A DNA stretch of 53,215 nt. Origin: Cloacimonetes bacterium UBA5210. Lineage in GTDB: Bacteria > Cloacimonadota > Cloacimonadia > Cloacimonadales > Cloacimonadaceae. Below are positions 1 through 9,072 of the stretch, piece after piece; the first letter of the stretch is position 1, and each line of letters starts with the position of its first letter. The stretch covers positions 1 to 53,215 of the forward strand of contig DHVK01000003.1 in the NCBI GenBank assembly GCA_002412625.1. The letters run 5' to 3'. The position numbers and the translations under genes are program-made. The notes beneath the pieces were generated by a model. That model was not told the DNA's origin, did no database searches, and saw only the letters and a program-made list of their open reading frames with translations.

Positions 1-293
1 AAACGTTTTTCTGTCGATTACCCGCAAAGGGCCATTTTGCCGGAGCATATGGAATAACGGCTATCTCGGTTTTGCGGTGTTTTTAGGGTATAGGTGTTTC
101 AGGCTTGGTAGGGTTATCTGGGGTGTTAAGGTTTGTTTGTTTTGGGGATTAAGGTGCAGTTAAAACTAGTTGGGAGGTATTTTCGGGTGGCTGCTGCTTT
201 TGTTTCGGGTAGGGTGCTGTCTGGCAGAAAAACGCCCCGGGAGCGGCGTGTTCCGGGGGAGCATTAAGCCGCATCCACCCCGCAGTTCTCCAG
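1..293. other. Non-coding left edge with repeat modules
   Basis: I see no convincing gene here. Bases 5-19 carry CGTTTTTCTGTCGAT, and 229-258 carry CAGAAAAACG followed after a few bases by GGCGTGTTCCGGG. Both pieces recur as the arms of the perfect inverted repeat at 31670-31710 and 32002-32042. At this locus they again face each other as an imperfect inverted pair about 220 bp apart. The middle (about 60-200) is T/G-rich and featureless. The window begins inside or just at the left module, so its full extent is not visible. Confidence 0.5.
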
Positions 294-298
294 CCGGG

Positions 299-362
299 TT
301 TAAGCTGATCTCGTGCTGTCTCAAAGCTGTGTTCACACGATGATAACAGCTTAAGATCACGA
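299..362 (-). repeat. Dispersed ~66-bp palindromic intergenic repeat, copy A
   Basis: Read on the minus strand, this stretch aligns with the copy at 10586-10651. Both share AAGCTGTTATC, then GTGAACA(C/T)AGCTT, then GACAGCACGAGATCAGC. The block GACAGCACGAGATCAGC is identical in the two copies. The element is an imperfect palindrome with outer arms ending in GATCAGC/GCTGATC-type sequence. It lies between the left-edge modules and the htpX promoter. Confidence 0.75.
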
Positions 363-493
363 TAACACCACGCTTATCCAAGCGGGAAAGCTCCATCGCG
401 ATCAAGGCATTCAGAGTTATGCAAGAAGCGCAGCCAGAGTTACAACAAGAAGCAAGGATCGAAATTCTCAATCCACCAATTCACATTTTTCCC

Positions 494-522
494 TTGCCAT
501 GTTTTGGCGTGTCTCAGATAAT
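494..522 (+). promoter_or_regulatory. Sigma-70-type promoter upstream of htpX
   Basis: TTGCCA at 494-499 and GATAAT at 517-522 are separated by exactly 17 bp. Transcription would start near 529, leaving a short leader with GGAGGT at 541-546 before the ATG at 550. The same frame is open from an ATG at 499, but that codon lies inside this promoter, which argues for the downstream start. Confidence 0.65.
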
Positions 523-549
523 GCCCCAATAACTCTTGATGGAGGTAAA

Positions 550-1419
550 ATGAGAGGACTCAAACGTATCGGATTCTACCTGATGCTGAACCTTTTGGTA
601 GTGTCCATGCTATCCATAATTCTGGCCTTTGTGCCAATGCCCCGGAGCCAAGTGACTTCGCTGTTGATCTTTTGCGCGATCTTCGGCTTTGCCGGTTCAC
701 TGATCTCTTTGGCAATCAGCAAGTTTAGTGCAAAGAAAGCATATAAAATTCAATTGATCGATGCCAGTGTGAGAGATCCCAAGGCGAGATTTGTGTATGA
801 GACCGTGCTAAGTTTGGCAGCGGAAGCAGGCGTCAAGGCACCGGAAGTGGGCATCTATCCCTCCCAGGATGTGAATGCTTTTGCCACCGGATCGTCCCGC
901 AACAATTCTCTGATAGCCTTTTCTTCAGGGATGGTGAATTTCCTCTCTGAAGAAGAAATAGCCTCCGTGGCAGGGCATGAGATGACTCATATCAGCGAAG
1001 GCGATATGGTGTCCATGACACTCGTGATGGGCATCATCAATACTTTTGTGATGTTTGGCGCGCGCCTCGTTGCCACTTTGTTGGACAACGCTCTGCGTGG
1101 CGATCGTGGAAGAGGCGGATTGGGCTTTTTCGGTTATTATATGATGGTGATGCTTCTGCAGAATGTGTTGATGTTTTTGGCGATGATCCCGGCATCTTAC
1201 TACTCCCGCTACCGGGAATATCGCGCTGATCGCGGAGCCGCAAAACTCACGAATTCCGCAAATATGATCTCCGCATTGGAGAAGATAGACCGTTATTACA
1301 ATGTGGACAAACGTCAGGATAGCTTTGCCATGGCCAAGATCAACAGCAAAAAAAGCACATCCCTGTTTGCCACACACCCGCCCATAACAGAAAGAATAGA
1401 ACGTTTAAGGAACATGTAA
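550..1419 (+). CDS. htpX: HtpX family membrane zinc metalloprotease
   Basis: This 289-residue protein matches HtpX, a membrane protease that degrades misfolded membrane proteins in envelope quality control. Two hydrophobic helices (about residues 8-30 and 36-58) precede the catalytic motif HEMTH at 143-147. Another hydrophobic stretch follows, then SRYREYRADRGAA, whose Glu is the expected third zinc ligand. The length is close to E. coli HtpX. I chose the ATG at 550 because GGAGGT sits 3 bases upstream and a good promoter ends at 522. The stop overlaps the next start (TAATG). It heads a long co-directional run. No heat-shock operator was seen. Confidence 0.93.
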   Translation: MRGLKRIGFYLMLNLLVVSMLSIILAFVPMPRSQVTSLLIFCAIFGFAGSLISLAISKFSAKKAYKIQLIDASVRDPKARFVYETVLSLAAEAGVKAPEVGIYPSQDVNAFATGSSRNNSLIAFSSGMVNFLSEEEIASVAGHEMTHISEGDMVSMTLVMGIINTFVMFGARLVATLLDNALRGDRGRGGLGFFGYYMMVMLLQNVLMFLAMIPASYYSRYREYRADRGAAKLTNSANMISALEKIDRYYNVDKRQDSFAMAKINSKKSTSLFATHPPITERIERLRNM

Positions 1420-2741
1420 TGAAAATCGAACAACTAAAGATAGAGAAGATCGCCATGGGCGGTATGGGGCTTGGCTTTCATGCCGAAAAAGCGATATTTG
1501 TGGCAAACACGGCAATCGGAGATCTGGTGGATGCTGAAATCTATCTTGAAAAGAAAGACCATGCCTTTGCCAAAGTGCTGACATATCATGAACGCGGCCC
1601 GGGAGTGCAGGAACCAGGTTGTGCGGCTTTTTGTGCCGATGAACCCTGTGGCGGTTGCGACTGGCTGATGCTGGATTACCCTACTCAGTTGCAATACAAA
1701 GACATTCTGCTGAAAGATCTCTTCAAAGAGCACAGCGCGGTTTTCAGCGGGATGGAAGCTTCTGAGCAAAAAGAGGGCTACCGCAACAAGGTTTATATGC
1801 CTGTGGGACCTGATGGATATGGCATCTATGCCCGCTATTCCCACGCGATCGTGCCGCATGAGCGCTGTCACAATCATCCCCCGATCTTTGATGAAATCGC
1901 CCAAACCCTGATTCAGCTTTGCCAGAAAGCGCAAGTGGAACCTTATGACGAAACCGATAACAGCGGCTGTTTGCGCCATCTCGGCTTGCGCTGCAATCGG
2001 GATCTGACACAGATTGTGGTGATTCTGGTTTGCCGGTCGGCACGCCTGCCCTTCTCTAAAACCATCGTTAACGGCATTACTGCGGCCTTTCCCCAGATCA
2101 CAGGCGTCGTTCAAAACATCAATCGCGCGAAAACCAATGTGATCCTGGGCAATGAGGAAAAAGTGTTGTTTGGCAAGCCCTATCTGACCGATAGCCTGGC
2201 AGATCAGAACTTTGAGATCAATTATCGCAGTTTTTGGCAGATCAACAGCGGCACCATGGAAAAGATTCTGTGCGCAATGCGCTCCGAGATGAAGCCAAGC
2301 TACAAGGTAATCGATGCCTATTGCGGAATCGGCAGCATCGGATTGTGCCTGGCAAGTGAGATCGACGAGCTGGTGGGCATCGAAGAGGTTCCCGAAGCCA
2401 TTGAGGATGCTCGCAAGAACGCGGCTGATAACGGCTTTGGCAAAGCCCGATTCATCAGCGGAAAGTTTGAAGAGCAGTTTGAAGAGCTGATCAAGAATTT
2501 CAGCGCTGATTGCATCATCCTGGATCCCCCCCGCAGCGGAGTTCAGGAAGGCGCCTTGTGGGCGATCCGCAAAGCGGGAATCCCAAAGATTGTGTATCTC
2601 AGCTGTTCACCAATGAGCCTGAAGCGCGATCTGAAGATCTTGCTGCATGAAGATAAGTATCAGCTGAAGAGCCTGAGCGGCTTCGACATGTTTCCCAATA
2701 CCTGGCACATTGAAAGTTTGGCAATTCTCGAGACGACATGA
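1419..2741 (+). CDS. rlmD: 23S rRNA (uracil-5-)-methyltransferase, RumA/TrmA family
   Basis: This SAM-dependent RNA m5U methyltransferase has 440 residues. The N-terminal ~58 residues fit a TRAM RNA-binding domain. A cysteine cluster follows (C68, C72, C77, C80 in CAAFCADEPCGGCDW), as in the [4Fe-4S] site of RlmD-type enzymes. The SAM loop reads DAYCGIGSIGLCLA, then DPPRSG, and the nucleophile motif reads SCSPMSLKRDL, where family members often have SCNP. The first codon overlaps the htpX stop by one base and the last overlaps the next gene by four. Whether it targets 23S rRNA U1939, U747 or both cannot be told from the sequence. TrmA is less likely because tRNA m5U54 is supplied by the TrmFO at 9069. 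Confidence 0.9.
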   Translation: MKIEQLKIEKIAMGGMGLGFHAEKAIFVANTAIGDLVDAEIYLEKKDHAFAKVLTYHERGPGVQEPGCAAFCADEPCGGCDWLMLDYPTQLQYKDILLKDLFKEHSAVFSGMEASEQKEGYRNKVYMPVGPDGYGIYARYSHAIVPHERCHNHPPIFDEIAQTLIQLCQKAQVEPYDETDNSGCLRHLGLRCNRDLTQIVVILVCRSARLPFSKTIVNGITAAFPQITGVVQNINRAKTNVILGNEEKVLFGKPYLTDSLADQNFEINYRSFWQINSGTMEKILCAMRSEMKPSYKVIDAYCGIGSIGLCLASEIDELVGIEEVPEAIEDARKNAADNGFGKARFISGKFEEQFEELIKNFSADCIILDPPRSGVQEGALWAIRKAGIPKIVYLSCSPMSLKRDLKILLHEDKYQLKSLSGFDMFPNTWHIESLAILETT

Positions 2742-3223
2742 CCAAGCTCGCTTTGATCATCCTGATCCTGCTCAGCTTGGTTCTGCTAAGCTGCGATACG
2801 GATGATGATTATACGCTGTCCCAAAAGGAAATTCGGGATATCCTGTATGATATCTCGCTGGATTTCAACTTGGGCAATACGTTCGGCATCATGAATCACG
2901 TGCATCAGGAGTATCTTCACAAAGGTGAGTTTTCCTGGCATCTGAACGAGGAAATCCTGGATCGGATGGGGCGGTTCCAGCTTTTAGAAATTGAAGTCCT
3001 GTTTATCGAGTTCAATGGCAATTATGCGGTGGCCCATACCCGGGATCATTATAAATCCAGCCTTGAAGACTATACATACAACGAGCCGGAAGATACCGGA
3101 TACTTTTCCTATTTCTACCGGTCCGGGGGTAGCTGGTTGATCTACGGAAATCAAAGATGGATGATGAAAAGCGCAAATGTTTCTGAAAAGCCACAAGTGA
3201 GAACAGAAGACGGGGCTTTTTGA
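2738..3223 (+). CDS. Small putative lipoprotein of unknown function
   Basis: The 161-residue product begins with a lipoprotein signal peptide: a short basic start, a hydrophobic core and a lipobox (LLSC, lipidated C19), followed by an acidic DTDDD stretch. The mature part alternates short strands and aromatics (WHLNEEILDRMGRF, YFSYFYRSGGSW) and recalls the SnoaL/NTF2-like fold of 'DUF4440-like' proteins. That resemblance is weak. It overlaps the methyltransferase by ATGA and precedes the adaptor protein by 67 bp. I do not recognise its function. Confidence 0.7.
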   Translation: MTKLALIILILLSLVLLSCDTDDDYTLSQKEIRDILYDISLDFNLGNTFGIMNHVHQEYLHKGEFSWHLNEEILDRMGRFQLLEIEVLFIEFNGNYAVAHTRDHYKSSLEDYTYNEPEDTGYFSYFYRSGGSWLIYGNQRWMMKSANVSEKPQVRTEDGAF

Positions 3224-3290
3224 TTGACATTTTTGGCAGTTTCAATTGCCTTGTAATCACAATTGCCAGATTCAAATGAAGAGAGGATTT

Positions 3291-4439
3291 ATGCGCAAGA
3301 GGTGGATCGTAATCATCGTAATCCTGCTGATCGTGGCGGCACTGATCGGCATTAGGGTATTCAGTAAAAAGGCTCAAACTGGCTCCAAGACCCCCGGCGT
3401 GGATAATAATACCCATACCGTGACCTTTGGAGACATTAACTCCCGCATCGAGATTACCGGCGAACTGCAGCCGCAAACGGTGGTATCGCAGAAATCCCGT
3501 GTATCCGGCAAAGTGGTGAAGTTCTATGTGGATGAAAACGACTATGTACGCAAGGGAGATATCATTGCCGATATCGAGCCGGATTATAACCAGGCGAATA
3601 CCTTGTTTAGCACCAAAGCTACCCTGCAACGGGCAGAACTGAACCTAAGACAAGCCCAGAAGGATTTTGCCGATAAGACCCTGCTTTTGGAGAAAAACTA
3701 TGTCTCCCAAGCCGATTTTGACCTCTCCCGGGATGCCCTGCTGGAATCTGAAATCCAATTTACGCAAGCCAGTAGCCAATATGAGATGATCCGGGATCTG
3801 GATGTGCCGGGAACCGTCATCCATATGTACGCGACCGCTTCCGGAACTGTCATCGAACGCAAGATCAACGAAGGTGAGATGGTTACTTCCAGTATCAACG
3901 CCTTCGGCGAAGGCACGGTCGTGATGCAGATAGCAGATCTGAACAAGATGATCGTAAGCTCCAACATCAACGAAGTAGATATTGTGAAGTTTATGGTGGG
4001 GCAAGAAGCCACGATCAAGCTGGATGCGCTTCCCTATGAGGAGTTTTCCGGAAAGATCGTGAAGATCTCGCCCAAGGCAGTTGTGATCAACAGCGCCAAA
4101 GTCTTCCCGGTGGAGATCAGCATCAATTCCACCGGAGATAAAGTGAAACCGGGCATGACAGCTGCGATCAGTATATTGGGGGATTCTCGGGAAAACGTAC
4201 TTATTATCCCGATTGGAGCAGTTTTTGCAGATGATAAGAACCAGGATATCGTCTATCTGATCCCCAAGCAAAGCGAAGATTCAGCGGAAAAAAGCGAAAC
4301 AGTCCAGCCGGTGTCCACAGTGATAAGACTGGGGGCCAATGATTTTCAGATGGTGGAAGTGATATCCGGACTAAATGAAAACGACGTGATCTCACTCACT
4401 GAACCGGGCACCAATAAGACGGTGTTCTTCGGGAACTAG
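3291..4439 (+). CDS. HlyD/RND-type periplasmic adaptor protein
   Basis: This is a membrane-fusion protein that links an inner-membrane exporter to the envelope. It has 382 residues. An N-terminal anchor helix (about residues 4-22) is followed by a barrel-sandwich (biotinyl-lipoyl-like) half containing VSGKVVKFYVDENDYVRKGD. A helical hairpin (RAELNLRQAQKDFADKTLLL) and the second lipoyl half (SGTVIERKINEGEMV) come next, then beta-barrel and membrane-proximal domains. The ATG at 3291 is preferred over upstream in-frame codons because GAGAGGA lies just before it. It sits 20 bp upstream of the ABC cassette, so the two are probably co-transcribed. An adaptor with Gld-type ABC genes is not the classic MacAB arrangement. 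Confidence 0.88.
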   Translation: MRKRWIVIIVILLIVAALIGIRVFSKKAQTGSKTPGVDNNTHTVTFGDINSRIEITGELQPQTVVSQKSRVSGKVVKFYVDENDYVRKGDIIADIEPDYNQANTLFSTKATLQRAELNLRQAQKDFADKTLLLEKNYVSQADFDLSRDALLESEIQFTQASSQYEMIRDLDVPGTVIHMYATASGTVIERKINEGEMVTSSINAFGEGTVVMQIADLNKMIVSSNINEVDIVKFMVGQEATIKLDALPYEEFSGKIVKISPKAVVINSAKVFPVEISINSTGDKVKPGMTAAISILGDSRENVLIIPIGAVFADDKNQDIVYLIPKQSEDSAEKSETVQPVSTVIRLGANDFQMVEVISGLNENDVISLTEPGTNKTVFFGN

Positions 4440-4459
4440 ACCAGGAGTAATTATAACAG

Positions 4460-5458
4460 ATGATAGAAATCAAGAACCTTAGCCGGTCATTCGGCACACT
4501 GCGCGCTGTGGACGATATCAGTTTCAGCGTGAGCAGCGGTAGTATCACCGGATTCCTGGGGCCAAACGGAGCCGGGAAGACCACCACTATGCGCATGATG
4601 GTCAGCTATTTGCGGCCGGATAGCGGGAGCATTACTATCGATGGCAAGTCCATCTATGAAGACCCCATCGCCACCAGTGCCAAGATCGGTTATCTGCCGG
4701 AGCATAACCCGCTCTATGATGAGATGCTGGTGCTGGAAATCCTGAAGTATGTGGCAGATCTACGCAAAATGTCTGCCCCAAGCTTTGCCCAAAGACGCGC
4801 CTTTGTGGTGGCAAACTGTGGGCTCAAACAGGTGCTCACTCAGAAGATCGGAACGCTGTCCAAGGGCTTCCGTCAACGGGTAGGGCTGGCAATGGCGATC
4901 CTGCATGATCCCGATATCCTGATTCTGGATGAACCCACCAGCGGGCTGGATCCAAATCAGATCATCGAGATCCGCGAACTGATCCGCGAACTGGGCAGGG
5001 AAAAGACCGTCATCCTGTCCTCGCACATCATGCAGGAAGTGCAAGCTCTCTGCGACAGAGTATTGATCATCAACAAAGGCAAGATCGTTGTGGACAACGA
5101 TATCGACAAGCTGGATGACTATCTGAACGACTTCCAGATGATGCATCTGGAACTGGAAGGCGAGGCCATTGATTTTAGCGAGTTTCTGGAGTATCATCCG
5201 GAACTTGAACTGATCTCTGCTGAAGCCGGAGAACACAACATCGTGCTGCAGCTCAGGATCCCCTCGCAAAGCGATATCAGGCACGATCTGGCGCGATATG
5301 TGGCAGAGAACGGCTGGCTGATTACCAGCCTCTACACTCAGCAAAAGAGCCTCGAGGAGATCTTCCACAGCCTCACCAAAGAAGTGCCGGCAAGCCTGAC
5401 TATGCCGGATCCCATGACCGCAACTGAACTCGCCCGGGATGAGGAGGAAGAGATATGA
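4460..5458 (+). CDS. ABC transporter ATP-binding protein, GldA-like
   Basis: This ATPase subunit has 332 residues. Walker A is GPNGAGKT (34-41), the signature is LSKGFRQRVGLA (an LSxGxRQR form typical of this class), Walker B is ILILDEPTSGLDP, and the switch is SSHIM. A C-terminal extension of about 110 residues follows the core, as in DrrA/CcmA/GldA-type ATPases. AGGAG precedes the ATG by about 12 bases. The gene overlaps the permease (ATGA). With the next three genes it matches the GldA-GldF-GldG layout known from Bacteroidetes gliding and secretion loci, and the same set is widespread in non-gliding bacteria. The substrate is unknown. Confidence 0.93.
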   Translation: MIEIKNLSRSFGTLRAVDDISFSVSSGSITGFLGPNGAGKTTTMRMMVSYLRPDSGSITIDGKSIYEDPIATSAKIGYLPEHNPLYDEMLVLEILKYVADLRKMSAPSFAQRRAFVVANCGLKQVLTQKIGTLSKGFRQRVGLAMAILHDPDILILDEPTSGLDPNQIIEIRELIRELGREKTVILSSHIMQEVQALCDRVLIINKGKIVVDNDIDKLDDYLNDFQMMHLELEGEAIDFSEFLEYHPELELISAEAGEHNIVLQLRIPSQSDIRHDLARYVAENGWLITSLYTQQKSLEEIFHSLTKEVPASLTMPDPMTATELARDEEEEI

Positions 5459-6177
5459 AGGCGATATGGACCATTGCCCGGAAAGAGTATCAGCTGGCAA
5501 TGCGCTCGGTGACTTCATACATCGTGTTCATTCTGTTTCTGGTGATCAGCGGAGCCGGATTCTCTGCCTCGATCTTCAAGGTTGGCCTGGCAGAACTAAG
5601 AGGCTTGTATTCATTTCAGCATATCCTGTTCATTTTCTTCATACCGGCCATCACCATGGGCAGCATCGCCCGGGAACGCAGCAACGGGACCATTGAGCTG
5701 CTCAGCACCTTGCCCATCCGGCTCACGCATGTGGTTTGGGGCAAGATCCTGGCTTCAACGATGCAGCTAGCAACCCTTTTGGTCTTCAACCTGATCCCGC
5801 TCGCGATTATCCTGATCTTCGGCCAGGGCATCGATATCGGAGCAATATTACTGGGCTCTTTGGGCATCCTTATCGCCGGCTGCGCGTACATCTCTATCGG
5901 CGTGTTTGCCAGCAGCCTGCCCTCGAACCAGGTTCTGGCCTTCATAATCGCTTTCTTTATTTCCGGGTTCTTCTATGTGATCCGCTATCTGCTTGTGCTC
6001 ACTCCGCTGGCGCTGGTGCGTTATGTTCAATACTTCAGTTTCGAATATCACCTATCCAGCTTCATGCGTGGCGTGGTGGATGTTCGGGATATCCTGTTCT
6101 TTCTCGCGGTGATCGTGATCTTCGCGCTATTGGCAGAGTTCAATCTGCAATCCAAGAATCTGATGCAGGAGCGCTAA
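5455..6177 (+). CDS. ABC transporter permease, GldF-like (ABC-2 family)
   Basis: The 240-residue integral membrane protein begins MKAIWTIARKEYQLAMRS, a typical ABC-2 permease start. It has about six hydrophobic segments, and the loop ARERSNGTIELLSTLPI after the second is the hallmark of this family. It starts within the stop of the ATPase gene and ends one codon before the GldG-like gene, so stoichiometric expression is likely. The cargo cannot be inferred. The downstream GldG/DUF4340 proteins suggest a complex with large periplasmic domains. Confidence 0.92.
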   Translation: MKAIWTIARKEYQLAMRSVTSYIVFILFLVISGAGFSASIFKVGLAELRGLYSFQHILFIFFIPAITMGSIARERSNGTIELLSTLPIRLTHVVWGKILASTMQLATLLVFNLIPLAIILIFGQGIDIGAILLGSLGILIAGCAYISIGVFASSLPSNQVLAFIIAFFISGFFYVIRYLLVLTPLALVRYVQYFSFEYHLSSFMRGVVDVRDILFFLAVIVIFALLAEFNLQSKNLMQER

Positions 6178-7746
6178 ATGAAGAAGAGTTTTGGCATCAT
6201 CGGCACCCACGCCACCAAGATCGGCATCATCATCGCCCTGCTCTTGATCAGTTCAATGATCAACTACCGCTTGGATCTTTCCCAAGACAAGGCATACAGC
6301 CTCAGCAAGATCAGCAAAACGCTGGTGCGCAATCTGGAAGACGTGATGGTGGTCAAGATCATCTCCAGCCAGGAGCTTCCGGCAGACCTGAATTCCCTCT
6401 CGCGCTACACCAATGACCTGCTATCGGAGTATCAAAGCGCCGGCAGAGGCAAGTTCCGCTATGAATACCTGAGACCCGCCAGCCGCGATGAGCTCTACCA
6501 ATTAGCTCAAGCCAATGCGCTGCGTCCGATGCGCTTTCAGATCTTCGAGAACGACCAAATGACCAGCAAGGAAGTGATCTTCGGAATGGTCTTTGAGTAT
6601 CAGGGACGCGTGGAATCCATGAACCTGATGCCCCGGCTGGAGCCCAAACTGGAATATGAGATGACCATGCGCATCCAGAGCCTGGTTAGCGAAAACCTGC
6701 CCAAGGTGGCTGTGTTTCGGGACTCCACATACTACCATTTTAACACCCGGTTCTTTGAACGCGGCATCAGATCGAACTTCAAGGTTAGCGATGCCGATCT
6801 CTCCCAGCCTCTGAGTGACATAGACGCTTTGCTCTTCACCGGCGCCAGCAGGAATCTTCCCGAAGAGTATCTGTATCACCTGGATCAATATCTGATGCAG
6901 GGCGGCAATGTCGTGTTTCTGCAGGACAGAGTGGACACGGATGGCTCTATGCTCTATTCGCTGGATACCAATGTGATCCGCATGCTGGAACACTATGGCT
7001 TCACGCTTTCCAGGGATGTGCTGCTGGACATGAACAACGACCAACGCCAGATGGGCATCGGCAATATGGCGAACTTCCCGATGTATCCGATCATGCGCGG
7101 CGGACAGCACCCGATCTCCAAAAACATGGATTATATCGTGCTATATCTTGCCAGCGGCATCACCATTGCTCAAAAGGACGGCCTGAAATATGAGACCATC
7201 CTGCAAAGCTCGCCTTACTCCGGCTGGATGCGGTACCCGGATTTCAATATCGGTGAAAACCTCTTCTTCAACCCGGAGCTGGAAGACTTTACTGCCGGCC
7301 CAATCATCACAGCCGCAATGGCCACCGGAAGTTTCACCAGCTATTTTGCCGGCACTGAATTAGCCGCATCCGATCCCCAGTTCCGGGCCAGCGCGGAAAC
7401 GGCAAACCTGCTGCTCTTTGCCGATAAAGAGCTGGTAATTGATCCCGACAACCCCCTCTACAACGATCGCTCAAATGTGATCCTGAACGCCCTGGATTAC
7501 TTCAGCGGACGCCCGGACATGATCCGCATCCGCAATCGCCATCTTAGCTCCTCCATCCTCAGTGTGCAGGCCTTCATGGAAAAATATGGGCTTATCTGGG
7601 CAGATGTACAGAAAACCGATCACCACATCAAATTGATCACAAAGATCACAGCCATCGCGCTGCCTTCCCTGATCCTGATCTTGGTCGGCGCATGGATGGC
7701 GTTCAGACGCAAACTTAAGATAAAGGCTATCAATGAAGCGAAATAA
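6178..7746 (+). CDS. GldG-like ABC transporter auxiliary protein
   Basis: This 522-residue protein fits the GldG / ABC_transp_aux family. An N-terminal anchor (IGIIIALLLISSMINY) is followed by the conserved RLDLSQDKAYSLSKISK, a segment that marks this family. A large periplasmic region follows, with a receiver-like alpha/beta stretch (DALLFTGASRNLPEEYLYHL ...GGNVVFLQD). The C terminus ends in a helix (about 495-512) and a basic tail. In GldFG complexes this protein is the partner of the permease; its exact role is unsettled. The start directly abuts the permease stop, and the end overlaps the DUF4340 gene by 14 bp. Confidence 0.9.
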   Translation: MKKSFGIIGTHATKIGIIIALLLISSMINYRLDLSQDKAYSLSKISKTLVRNLEDVMVVKIISSQELPADLNSLSRYTNDLLSEYQSAGRGKFRYEYLRPASRDELYQLAQANALRPMRFQIFENDQMTSKEVIFGMVFEYQGRVESMNLMPRLEPKLEYEMTMRIQSLVSENLPKVAVFRDSTYYHFNTRFFERGIRSNFKVSDADLSQPLSDIDALLFTGASRNLPEEYLYHLDQYLMQGGNVVFLQDRVDTDGSMLYSLDTNVIRMLEHYGFTLSRDVLLDMNNDQRQMGIGNMANFPMYPIMRGGQHPISKNMDYIVLYLASGITIAQKDGLKYETILQSSPYSGWMRYPDFNIGENLFFNPELEDFTAGPIITAAMATGSFTSYFAGTELAASDPQFRASAETANLLLFADKELVIDPDNPLYNDRSNVILNALDYFSGRPDMIRIRNRHLSSSILSVQAFMEKYGLIWADVQKTDHHIKLITKITAIALPSLILILVGAWMAFRRKLKIKAINEAK

Positions 7747-8656
7747 ACTCATCCCCCTGATCCTTCTGGTGGTCCTGAGCGCGGCATTCTTTTTGCTGAA
7801 GCAGCAGGACAATACGCAGAAACTACGCAATCTCGTAAACTTGGACGTCAGCAAGCTGGATAGCATCGAGATTTGGAATAGTGAAGACCGCATAAACCTG
7901 GTTTTGGACGAAGGCGAGTGGAAGCTCACAGACCCGGTGCTGTGGCCGGCAGATACCCTGATGATCAGATTGTTCTTTGAAGAACTGGTAAACGCCAAGC
8001 ACCCCAGGCTTGCCATCAGTGAAGACCAAGCCGCCATCGCCCGCTATAACCTGGACGAGGACAAAGCCTTGCACATCCGCCTGAAAGCCGGCAACAAAAG
8101 CGATCATCTGCTATTCGGAAACATCGGTAATGCCTGGGATTACTTCCGCCGTGCCAAAGACAACACCGTATATCAGACCCGCACCAGAATCGTGCAAGAC
8201 TTTTCTCCCCTCATCATGAACTGGCGCAACCCTCTGGTAATCCACTATTGGGAAGATGAGCTGGCAGAACTGAGGGTAGAGCACGAGAAGAACAAGTACA
8301 CTCTGACCCGCGATGGCCTGCGCTGGACCTTCAAAGACGCAAATCACGAATTTGATGTGGTGGGGCACAACTTTGCGCTCACCAAGATCGTCAGCATCCT
8401 GCAAAACTTCCGCAGCTTTTCGTTCATCAGCGGAGAAGATCCCGGGATCAAGGCTTTGTTCCAAAACCCGCTATCAACTGTCTGGATAACAGACACCGAA
8501 GGCAAAACCCGCAAACTAAGCTTTGCCAAATACCTTGATGAACGCTATGTGATGCTGCTGGATGACGATTACACCGTGCTCTATCAAGTAGAATTCGACA
8601 CCGTGTTCCGCTTCACCCGCAATCCTGAAATCTTTATGAGGACATCTCCGATATGA
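7733..8656 (+). CDS. DUF4340 domain protein of the Gld-like ABC cassette
   Basis: This 307-residue protein has an N-terminal hydrophobic anchor (LIPLILLVVLSAAFFLLKQQ) and a DUF4340-type beta-rich periplasmic body. Typical segments are DLSKLDSIEIW-like (here DVSKLDSIEIWNSED), GEWKLTDPV and LFGNIGNAWDYFRRAKDNTVYQ. DUF4340 genes regularly follow gldG-like genes in many phyla, and the 14-bp overlap here fits a shared complex. The function is unknown. It overlaps the acetyltransferase by ATGA. Confidence 0.85.
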   Translation: MKRNKLIPLILLVVLSAAFFLLKQQDNTQKLRNLVNLDVSKLDSIEIWNSEDRINLVLDEGEWKLTDPVLWPADTLMIRLFFEELVNAKHPRLAISEDQAAIARYNLDEDKALHIRLKAGNKSDHLLFGNIGNAWDYFRRAKDNTVYQTRTRIVQDFSPLIMNWRNPLVIHYWEDELAELRVEHEKNKYTLTRDGLRWTFKDANHEFDVVGHNFALTKIVSILQNFRSFSFISGEDPGIKALFQNPLSTVWITDTEGKTRKLSFAKYLDERYVMLLDDDYTVLYQVEFDTVFRFTRNPEIFMRTSPI

Positions 8657-9072
8657 GCATAAACATCTATAATAGCTTGAATATAGCCCTGTATGACCAG
8701 GTTATCCGCCTCTGGCTGGAAACCGGGATTACCAGCCCCGTCCGCGCCGATAGCTATGAGGCGATCGAACACTCTCTGCAAAACACCGGAACCTTGATCA
8801 CCGCTGAGTGCGATAACGAGGTCATCGGTGCCTTGTGGGTGAACCACGATTTCCGCCGACTGTATATCCACCACATGGCGGTAAGCCCCGCAAAGCAAAA
8901 CAGCGGCATCGGCAGATCTCTGCTGCAGGAAGCACTGAAGATCGCCAAAGCCACCGGATATCAGGCAAAGCTGGAGGTTCACAGGGACAATCCCGCTGCC
9001 AGGCACCTCTATGCCGACATGGGCTTTACGGATCTGGATGGTTATATCACGATGATCAAGCGGGAATTGTGA
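8653..9072 (+). CDS. GNAT family N-acetyltransferase
   Basis: This single-domain GNAT enzyme has 139 residues. The acetyl-CoA binding motif A is recognisable in HHMAVSPAKQNSGIGRSLLQE (Q/RxxGxG form), with ARHLYADMGF as the late motif. The acceptor substrate is unknown. It is tied to neighbours by 4-base overlaps at both ends. The adjacent genes (ABC cassette, trmFO) do not suggest a shared pathway. Confidence 0.88.
   Translation: MSINIYNSLNIALYDQVIRLWLETGITSPVRADSYEAIEHSLQNTGTLITAECDNEVIGALWVNHDFRRLYIHHMAVSPAKQNSGIGRSLLQEALKIAKATGYQAKLEVHRDNPAARHLYADMGFTDLDGYITMIKREL

Noticed and set aside
166..471. Minus-strand ORF of about 100 codons at the left edge
   Set aside because: It runs through palindrome copy A and the repeat module, and its protein shows no domain character.
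499..549. Longer htpX start at ATG 499
   Set aside because: It lies inside the promoter (-35 at 494-499, -10 at 517-522), and the ATG at 550 has a proper ribosome-binding site and gives the family length.
8835..9068. Upstream extension of trmFO
   Set aside because: It runs through the GNAT gene in another frame; the GTG at 9069 gives the standard TrmFO N terminus and a GTGA overlap.
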